Of a DNA stretch of 64,000 bases, positions 56,219-64,000 are shown piece by piece. The DNA comes from Synaphobranchus kaupii (Eukaryota > Chordata > Actinopteri > Anguilliformes > Synaphobranchidae). Position numbers and translations under genes: made by a program. The first letter of the stretch is position 1. Every line of letters begins with the position of its first letter. Under the pieces are notes generated by a model, which did not search any database, was not told the origin of the DNA, and worked only from the letters and a program-made list of their open reading frames with translations. The stretch is taken from the NCBI GenBank assembly GCA_029718625.1, contig CM056381.1:50357207-50421206 (forward strand). Reading direction: 5' to 3'.

Positions 56219-59200
56219 TAGCTGCAAGCAGCGATTTCCGGGGACCGTGAGGAATCAGCGGCATTTGTCAAACGCAGAAACCGCAAAATGGTAGACAACT
56301 CTACACAGGGTTGACCCAAAATACAAATATTTGTTTCTAATCAGGGCTTTTGCCATTGCTGATGGTATCTTTACCCGATCCGGTAAGGGCTTGCGTATTA
56401 AGTCTTTTAAGTACACGTGAAACAGTGAACAGTTAATACTGTTACATTTCTTAACTTTTGCAATAAAAAGGTGTTTCTTAATGTGAAAACAACATTAAAA
56501 GAAGCATAGCATTTGCACAATAGTTTTGCCAAACATTAACCAAGCCATTGGTACCAAGCCGGAATTGACCACATACACATGGAAAGCCAATACTGTATCC
56601 ACTAGGCCTAAGCAGGTTAACAGAAATGAGCAGGCCAAATAAGACTTGTGTGTTGCGGTATCACATTGTTTTGGCTTACTGACTTCATAATTCAAACAGA
56701 TAACTGGTAATATTGTGAAATTTCCTAGCCTTTGCAATAAAAAGAACATTCTTACAATGACGTGCACATTGTGTGCCTCAAAAAAAACTCGGGAACAGGT
56801 GGGGATCGAACCACCAACCTACTACACGGCAGTCAAATGCCTTAACCACTAAGCTACAGGAACTTTCACAGTTGGTATAGTAGGTAGACGGCCTGTTAAG
56901 CAGAGATATTGTACTTGGCGGATGGCATACCTGCCATCCCAACATTTGTATTTCTTTAGTGCCACCACGGAGATTGATTGGGTTTAAACTGCAGGGCTCA
57001 AGTCTTGATCTAACTCTCAATCAACCCACCAAGTTTCAGAACTTTATATCAAACGGTTTTAGAAGTACTAGCATTTGTGCGATAAGCCACGCCCAATGCA
57101 AAATCCATTGGCTTCTCATTCGGCCAATTTTTGACATACACCTTAGTAACGTAATGTGTGTATGTAGGGAAGAGATTTGAGTACCTTGAACAGGTTTCGT
57201 GCAAATTGGTCAAATTCTGTAGGAGGAGTAGCATTTTAAGTGTTTTACAAAAAATGCTAATTAGTGGAAAATCGAAGAAGGCAGACTTCATGGTTTCTTG
57301 AGGCAAATTTGTTGGGCAGGAGTAGCGGGATGTGTCCACCAACTTATGTGACTGTAGATCAAACGGGGCGTCGGCAGTGGGCGTGTCAATGCTTTTAAGT
57401 GAATTTTTAAATATTTTCTTATATTTGGATCTCTATAGCGCCACCACATGGCTCGATTGGGTTGAAACTGGAGACGTCAGGTCCTGATGTTACTCTTAAA
57501 AGAATTTCCAAGTTTCATAACTTTCTGTGAAATGGTTTTGGAATTATTAGCATTTTTGTGATAAGCCACGCCCACTGGATATTTATTGGCTCGTCATTCG
57601 GCCATCTTTTAAAATATCAAAATTCTGTATATAGGTTGTATGAGGCATGGTGTAAGGAGTGTGTTTACCAGGTTTCATGTAAATTGGTCAAAATTTATAG
57701 GAGGAGTAGTATTTTAAGTGTTTTACAAGTAATGCTAATTAGCGGAAAATCCAATAGGGCTAACTTGATGGTTCTGTGAGGCAAATTTGTTCAGTATGAG
57801 CAGACGGACCTCTATCCCACATTTTGTGACTCTAGATAAAACGGGGCGTATGCAGTGGGCGTGTCAATGATTTTTAGTGAATTTTTAAATATTTTCTTAT
57901 ATTTGGATCTCTATAGCGCCACCACGTGGTTCGATTGGGTTGAAACTGTAGAGGTCAATTCCACATGTTACTCTTAATAGATCTACCGGGTTTCATAACT
58001 TTCTGTCAAATGATTTTGGAATTATCAGCATTTTTGTGATAAGTCACGCCCATTGAAAATTAATTGGCTCGTCATTCGGCCATCTTTTAAAATATCACAA
58101 TTTTGAATATGAATTTTATGAAGCATGGTCTAAGGAGTTCTTGTCCCACGTTTCATGTAAATTGACCAAATTTTGTAGGAGGAGTAGTATTTTAAGTGTT
58201 TTACAAGTAATGCTAATTAGCGGAAAATCCAATATGGCTGACTTCATGGATCCTTGAGGTAAATTTGTTCAACATGAGCAGAGGGACCTGTATACCACAT
58301 TTTGTGACTTTAGGTCAAACGGGGCATCGGCAGTGGGCGTGTCAATGATTTTTAGTGAATTTTTAAATATTTTCTTATATTTGGATTGATATAGCGCCAC
58401 CACGTGGCTCGATTGGGTTAAAACTGTAGGGGTCTATTCCTCATGTTACTCTTAATAGATCTACCAGGTTTCATAACTTTCTGTCAAATGATTTTGGAAT
58501 TATCAGCATTTTTGTGATAAGTCACGCCCATTGAAAATTAATTGGCTCGTCATTCGGTCATCTTTTAAAATATCAAAATTCTGAATATAACTTTTATGAA
58601 GCATGGTCTAACGAGTTTGTGTACCTCGTTTCATGTAAATTGGCCAAATTTTGTAGGAGGAGTAGCATTTTAAGTGTTATACAAAAAATGCTAATTAGCG
58701 GAAAATCCAATATGGCTGACTTCATGGATCCTTGAGGTAAATCTGTTCAGCATGAGCAGAGAGACCTGTACACCACATTTTGTGACTCTAGGTCAAACGG
58801 GGCGTCGCCAGTGGGCGTGTCAATGTCACAATATTAAGACGTACACTACAGCGCCACCAACTGGCCTATCGCCACGAAATTCGGTGTGAGCTTGTATGAT
58901 GACAACTTCTAACAACTTACCAAGTTTCATGCTAATAAGCCAAGCGGTTAAGGAAAACCTCAAAGAAGTAATAAATGAGTACATTTAAGCAAAAATGTCG
59001 GCAAATTCAAGATGGCGCCCACCAAATTAGTAAAGTTCTATGATCCAAATCCGGCTCTTTGTCACTGTAGCAAGTTATACATCTCTGCAAAGGAACTGTG
59101 ATTTTTAGTGAATTTTTTTATATTTCTTTATATTTGGAACTCTATAGCGCCACCACATGGATAGATTGGGATAAAACTGTACATGTCTAGTCCTAATGGG

Positions 59201-59806
59201 ACTCTTAAAAGACCTACCAAGTTTCATAGCTTTCTGTCAAATCGTTTTGGAATTATTAGCATTTTTGTGATAAGCCACGCCCAGTGAAATTTCATTGGCT
59301 CGTCATTCGGCCATATTTGAAAATATCAAAATTCCAAATATAACTTTTATGAGACATGGTCTAAGGAGTATGTAAACCGAGTTTCATCTCAATTGGTCAA
59401 ATTTTGTAGGAGGAGTAGCATTTTAAGCGTTTTACAAAAAATGCTAATTAGCAAAAAATCCAATATGGCGGACTTTATGGGTCCTTGAGGCAAATTTGTT
59501 CAGAATGAGCAAATGGACATGCATACCAAATTTTGTGACTCTAGGTGAAACGGGGCGTCGGCAGTGGGCGTGTCAATGTCAAAAATTTGTCACGTGCACT
59601 ACAGCGCCACCAGGTGTTCAATCTGCGTCATAATATAGAGGATTCAAGAGTTTGGGAATCCCAACAAGCGTGCCAAGTCTGGTGATTCTAGGACAAACCA
59701 GCTCATGGGAATTTTAGGTGAAAGGGGAGAAAAAAAAAAAAAAGAAAAAAAAAAAGAATCTGAACAAAAACAATAGGGTACCTGCAGCTTCGCTGCACGG
59801 TCCCCT
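56216..59806. mobile_element. 3.6-kb element made of 478-bp tandem units, hairpin ends
   Basis: The left end has a small hairpin (GCTGC-AA-GCAGC) followed by GGGGACCGTG. The right end has a matching hairpin (GCAGC-TTC-GCTGC) followed by ACGGTCCCCTAA. The interior consists of repeats of about 478 bp, each with a GCGCCACCACATGGCTCGAT-type start (near 56960, 57437, 57914, 58393, 59146), a 'ataagccacgccca' motif and a 'ggggcgtcggcagtgggcgt' end. It sits in an AAT microsatellite. There is no transposase. Subterminal inverted repeats, terminal hairpins and internal tandem units resemble non-autonomous Helitron/Helentron elements, but the family is not certain. Confidence 0.7.
56790..56863 (-). tRNA. 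tRNA-like sequence or tRNA-derived SINE head (pseudo)
   Basis: The minus strand contains TAGCTTAGTGG and, about 40 bases later, GGTTCGATCCC. These fit the internal A and B boxes of a tRNA gene and have normal spacing. The acceptor stem does not pair well (5' GTTCCTG against 3' TGTTCCC), so a working tRNA is unlikely. It lies inside the 3.6-kb element. Confidence 0.45.
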
Positions 59807-59842
59807 AATAATAATAAACAACAAGTTTTCGTCATCCTAGAT

Positions 59843-59903
59843 CAGTGTTCCTCAACCCTGGTCCTGGAGGGCCGCAGGGTATGCTGGTTTTTGTTGTTGC
59901 CTT
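59843..59903. mobile_element. 5' piece of hAT MITE
   Basis: CAGTGTTCCTCAACCCTGGT through 'ttgttgttgcc' matches the left end of the hAT MITE, then changes abruptly at TTAAAGGGGACATGAAGCAC, the end of a different TTAA element. Confidence 0.75.
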
Positions 59904-60027
59904 AAAGGGGACATGAAGCACTCGGGAAAGTGGCTCAGGTTCATTAGCTTTTTACCTTAAATTAGATATGACCATGCGTTCAAATCTGAAACCGACCCGT
60001 ATTTGCTGGAAAAATAAGTTACAATTC
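59904..60027. mobile_element. End of a TTAA-type element
   Basis: TTAAAGGGGACATGAAGCAC and the following 120 bp recur at 60459 and, inverted, at 61430 inside the palindrome. Only one end is present here. Confidence 0.6.
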
Positions 60028-61858
60028 GAGTGGAAACAACAAACTCTGTTTTAGCTTTATTAGTACACAATTCATGACAAGAGTTTCTAAGTGTCACTAT
60101 GTCGCCTAGCTAGTCCATTTAACAAGCAACCCCTCACCCAGTCTCGCATGCAACTATACCTACCCATGCGTGACACAGTGGACAATAACGTCTATGTGTG
60201 AGTTCATAAAAATGTTTTCTTACCACCAAAAATTTGTATTCCATCATAGCAACAAGATAAAGCCAACAATAGTCCGATCGTATGCCTAAACAGCAGTGAA
60301 AAGTGTCTAGGACAGGGTTTCTCAACCCTGGTCATGGAAGGCCGTAGGGTATGCTGGTTTTCGTTGTTACTCTGTACTTAATTGATCAGTTAAAGCAGCC
60401 AATAACACAGTTAATTCACCGCACCTGGTTTCTTGGGTCTGAATTGGTTGCCGATATTAAAGGGGACATGAAGCACTTGGTAAAGTAGCTCTGGTTTGTT
60501 AGTTTTTTTTTACCTTAAATTAGATATGACCGTGTGTTCAAATCTCAAACCGACCCGTATTTGCTGGAAAAAGAATGTACAATTAGCTTTTTTTCCACTA
60601 GGGCGCAGCCATCTTGGACCAACTGAGGTCATGACTTCACTAGGTTGGTTGGTCTCAGCTGTTCAATGTATTACTATGGTAGAATAGCTGACTTTCAGTG
60701 AGCTCAACGATGTACCGTGAGGAAAAACGCACAGACGGTCTTTTCGTATTGCCCCGAGATGCTCAAATGAGTATTACCGAAGAAAACTTAACATAAAACT
60801 AAATTTCCACAAACTGCTTCTGACCATACTATTGCTGTGGCCTGACGAGCCGGCAACTGCAGCGCCGCTGCATTGCCTTGATATATTAGTTAACAGCCTG
60901 CAAATATATACCTACCGTGACCTAGCATCACAAGCTACCGCTTATTTTCTATAGGCAATATTAGCTAGACATGACTTTAGCTCCCAAACCGTTTATCAAG
61001 GCAATGCAGCGGCGCTGCAGTTGCCGGCTCGTCAAGACACAGCATTAGTATGGTCAGAAGCAGTTAGTGGAAATTAAGTTTTAAATTAAGTTTTGTTCGG
61101 TAATACTCATTTGAGCATCTCGGGGCAATATAAAAAGACCGTCTGTTTTTGTTTTATTTTCTCCTCACGATACATCGTTGAGCTCACTGAAAGTCAGCTA
61201 TTCTACCATAGTAATACATTGAACAGCTGAGACCAACCAACCTAGTGAAGTCGTGACCTCAGTTGGTCCAAGATGGCTGCGCCCTAGTGGAAAAAAAGCT
61301 AATTGTACATTCTTTTTCCAGCAAATACGGGTCGGTTTGAGATTTGAACACACGGTCATATCTAATTTAAGGTAAAAAAAACTAACAAACCAGAGCTACT
61401 TTACCAAGTGCTTCATGTCCCCTTTAATATCGGCAACCAATTCAGACCCAAGAAACCAGGTGCGGTGAATTAACTGTGTTATTGGCTGCTTTAACTGATC
61501 AATTAAGTACAGAGTAACAACGAAAACCAGCATACCCTACGGCCTTCCATGACCAGGGTTGAGAAACCCTGTCCTAGACACTTTTCACTGCTGTTTTGGC
61601 ATACGATCGGACTATTGTTGGCTTTATCTTGTTGCTATGATGGAATACAAATTTTTGGTGGTAAGAAAACATTTTTATGAACTCACACATAGACGTTATT
61701 GTCCACTGTGTCACGCATGGGTAGGTATAGTTGCATGCGAGACTGGGTGAGGGGTTGCTTGTTAAATGGACTAGCTAGGCGACATAGTGACACTTAGAAA
61801 CTCTTGTCACGAATTGTGTACTAATAAAGCTAAAACACAGAGTTTGTTGTTTCCACTC
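60028..61858. repeat. Long inverted repeat, arms about 860 bp
   Basis: The left arm (60028-60883) is the near-exact reverse complement of the right arm (60994-61858), with about 110 bp between. Each arm contains, in mirror order, an intron-type segment also present at 55.4 kb, a hAT MITE half (starting at 60313 and ending at 61567) and the TTAAAGGGGACATGAAGCAC element. Since flanking sequence is mirrored as well as the transposons, this is an inverted duplication and not just a transposon palindrome. Confidence 0.9.
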
Positions 61859-62345
61859 ATAGTTTGGCTGCAGGAAAAATTAATATCGGAGTTGAGCAAA
61901 ATCTTGGCCACTAGGGGATCTGTGCGAAGGGGTTAAGCGTTTTAATTATCAAACATGTTATATTACTACTGTGCAATACAAGGGGAAAGTAATAAATATG
62001 ATATGAAATGCATATCTTGCCTTTATCCTCAGATTTAGCTTTTTTGACTGGAGGAGCCTCCTTCTTGGACTTGGCCTTTGCCTTCCATTTCCCAGGATTC
62101 AATGCAGGTTCTAGAAAATTGCAACAGTGCATTCAGCGCACCAAATCAAATTACATCATAAAAACTTAATACAAATGCATCCATACTGTGCAGTCCAACA
62201 CATACTCTTGTGTCAAAGTTTACATTAAATGGGTCATATATTCCATACTTTGTACTATGCTGAAACCTACAGTACAAGGGACATTCAATAAAAATAAAAT
62301 AAACAATATTTCTGAAGATATTTTCACTGCAACATAATAATAACA
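61589..62345. repeat. Segmental duplication, copy 2 (contains ncl exon B1)
   Basis: Direct repeat of 55430-56215; its left portion also forms part of the inverted repeat's right arm. The copy ends in a short imperfect AAT/AAC run and continues into the hAT MITE. Confidence 0.85.
62021..62110 (-). CDS. ncl: Nucleolin N-terminal basic exon, copy B1
   Basis: Same splice sites as copy B2, including the GC donor (AAAG|GCAAGA). It reads EPALNPGKWKAKAKSKKEAP then PVKKAKSEDKG. Relative to B2 the TPGK threonine, a known type of phosphorylation site in nucleolin, is replaced by asparagine, and an arginine by tryptophan. It is phase 1 to phase 1, 90 bp, and can be joined to the acidic exon upstream and to either B2 or RRM1 downstream. 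Which copy is used in transcripts cannot be told from sequence. Confidence 0.75.
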
Positions 62346-62377
62346 ACAATAATAAACAAGTTGTCGTCATCCTAGAC

Positions 62378-62559
62378 CAGTGTTTCTCAACCCTGATCCT
62401 GGAGGGCCGCAGGGTATGCTGGTTTTTGAAGGTTCGTTAATTCACCAGGTGTGGTGAATTAACTGTGTTATTGGGTGCTTTAATTGATCAATTAAGTACC
62501 GAGTAACAATGAAAACCAGCATACCCTGAGGCCCTCCTGACCAGGGTTGAGAAACCCTG
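62378..62559. mobile_element. hAT-type MITE with 8-bp target-site duplication
   Basis: Ends CAGTGTTTCTCAACCCTGAT and the complementary AGGGTTGAGAAACCCTG are flanked by TCCTAGAC at 62370-62377 and 62560-62567. Same family as the copy at 30221. Confidence 0.92.
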
Positions 62560-62667
62560 TCCTAGACACTTGTAATATATTTTTTAAAAATTTAAAATGT
62601 AACTTTTTTCTGCCGTGTCTCAGGAGGATGTCCCCAATAAACTGCATTCTTCATCAACATGACTCAC

Positions 62668-62838
62668 CATCTTCACAGCTCTCCACTTCTTCATCCTCAT
62701 CATCATCATCATCATCATCACCAGAAGCAGCATCATCATCTTTTTCATCATCCGCCAAATCCTCCTTGGGCTTCACCATTCCTCCTTTCTTTGCCTTGGC
62801 ATCAGGAGCAGGGGCTGTGTCCATCTCTTCTTCACCAT
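62668..62838 (-). CDS. ncl: Nucleolin acidic exon
   Basis: The exon (acceptor CGTATAG, donor GTGAGT) reads GEEEMDTAPAPDAKAKKGGM, VKPKEDLADDEKDDDAASG, then a run of seven aspartates and EDEEVESCEDG. Alternating basic and Asp/Glu-rich tracts are the hallmark of the nucleolin N-terminal domain, which binds histones and rDNA chromatin. It is 171 bp, phase 1 at both ends, and in frame with the 90-bp exon next to it. The Asp run is encoded by an imperfect GAT/GAC triplet repeat and may vary in length. Exons upstream, including the start codon, lie beyond the window. Confidence 0.88.
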
Positions 62839-62923
62839 CTATACGATGCATTGATCAGACATACAGTCTTCTGCTTCCAGATTAGCACTGCCTACATTCT
62901 GCATGTTCAGAGCTTAAGATCTA

Positions 62924-64000
62924 CAACCCCAATTCCCAAAAAGTTGGGACAGTATGGACAATGCTAATAAAAACAAAAAGGAGTGATCTGTAAATTCTAT
63001 TCACCCTTTACTATATTGAAAACACTACAACAACACATATTTGATGTTTTACCTTGTGAATTTCATAGTTATTTTGAAAATATACACTCATTTCAAATCT
63101 GATGACTGCAACACGCTCCAAAAAGGTTGAGACAGTTGAGTGTTTACCATCACCCTTTCTTTTAATAACACTTATTAAGTGTTTGGGCACTGAAGACACC
63201 AGTTGATTAAGTTTAGCAAGCGGAATTTTCCTCCATTCTTCCATTATGCAGGTCTTCAGCTGCGCAATTGTACGGGGCCTTTGTTGCCATATTTTGCGCT
63301 TCATAATGCACCACACATTCTCAATCGGAGACAGGTCAGGACTGCAGGCAGGCCAATCTAGCACCCGCACTCTGCTTACGCAACCATGCACTTGTAATCC
63401 GGGCAGAATGTGGTTTGTCGTTGTCCTGCTGGAAAATGCAGGGACCTCCCTGGAAAAGATGGCGCCTGGATGGCAGCATATGTTGCTCCAAAATTTGTAC
63501 ATATCTTTCTGCATTAATGGTGCCCTCACAGATGTGCAAGTTACCCATGGCATGGGCACTGACACATCCCCATACCATGACAGACGCTGGCTTTTGGACC
63601 TGACGCTGATAACAGCTTGGATGGTCCTTTTCCTCTTTGGCTCGGAGAACATAATGGCTGTTTTTTCCAAAAACTATTTGAAATGTTGACTTGTCGGACC
63701 ACAAAACACGCTTCCACTGTGCTTCTGTCCATCTCAGATGAAACCGAGCCTAGAGAAGTCGGCGGCGCTTCTGGACAGTGTTGATGTATGGCTTCTGCTT
63801 TGCATAGTAAAGCCTTAACTTGCATCTGTGGATGCAGCGGCGAATGGTGTCGACTGAAAGGTTTACCAAAGTATTCCTGAGCCCATGTCATGATATCCAT
63901 TACAGACGCAAGACGGTTTTTAAGACAGTGACGTCTGAGGGATCGGAGATTACGCACATTCAGTGGTTTTCGGCCTTGCTCTTTACGCACCGATATTTGA
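62924..64000 (-). mobile_element. Tc1-like element, truncated by window edge
   Basis: Begins after TA with ACAACCCCAATTCCCAAAAA, an inverted terminus. Minus-strand transposase pieces occupy three overlapping frames: an N-terminal part with LRSLRRHCLKNRLASVMDI (63541-63990), a core with VLWSDKSTFQI and FQQDNDKPHSA (63336-63704), and a C-terminal part with DLSPIENVWCIMKRKIW (63011-63670). Frame changes and at least one stop make it a pseudogene. It sits in the ncl intron upstream of the acidic exon. Confidence 0.88.

Noticed and set aside
62630..62668. TGATGA...CTGA just downstream of the acidic exon donor as a C/D snoRNA
   Set aside because: The boxes are only about 30 bases apart, with no C'/D' pair or terminal stem; too short for a box C/D snoRNA.
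1..64000. CRISPR arrays, operons or bacterial defence systems
   Set aside because: The tandem repeats have no unique spacers, there are no cas or prokaryotic genes, and spliced vertebrate genes show this is a fish genome.

Overview
The window is vertebrate genomic DNA, almost certainly from a ray-finned (teleost) fish. It has spliced genes with GT-AG introns, many Tc1-like transposons, hAT and TTAA-flanked MITEs, a Maverick/Polinton, an L2/CR1-type LINE and solo LTRs. Nothing in it is bacterial. Most of the sequence is transposon or tandem repeat; two host genes are recognisable.

The first host gene is b3gnt7 (plus strand, exon 1 ending at 21548, main exon 23260-24502). It encodes a complete type II Golgi beta-1,3-N-acetylglucosaminyltransferase. 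The second is ncl/nucleolin (minus strand, exons scattered from 62838 down to 32414, 5' end outside the window). The two genes are convergent (tail to tail), the same arrangement as human B3GNT7-NCL, which supports both calls.

Layout. 1-1308: no gene. 1331-6648: a 43-bp minisatellite of about 124 copies, split near its end by a solo LTR (6649-7745). 9036-10061: a short LTR element. 10330-14965: a broken LINE carrying a TTAA MITE. 15023-16450: MITE and Tc1 debris and a (TA)n tract. 16716-17801: a 36-bp minisatellite. 18412-18727: a palindromic MITE, then an LTR (18728-19419). 19615-20649: a deleted Tc1. 21.5-25.5 kb: b3gnt7. 26039-27570: a Tc1 element with an uninterrupted transposase. 27.6-32.4 kb: quiet apart from a hAT MITE. 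32.4-62.8 kb: ncl, its introns swollen by a TTAA element, solo LTRs, a Polinton nested in another DNA transposon, a Harbinger remnant, two Tc1 elements, a 3.6-kb element built of 478-bp tandem units, and an inverted repeat with arms of about 860 bp. 62924-end: another Tc1, truncated by the window edge.

The main anomaly is ncl. The visible exons encode acidic and basic N-terminal pieces, RRM1, RRM4 and a short tail. I find no exon for RRM2 or RRM3 in the 14.7 kb between the RRM1 and RRM4 exons, an interval now filled with transposons, yet splicing RRM1 directly to RRM4 keeps the frame. The glycine/arginine-rich tail is also very short, and a 90-bp symmetric N-terminal exon is present twice. 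Either this is a lineage-specific two-RRM nucleolin (or a diverged paralogue), or the assembly is missing exons.
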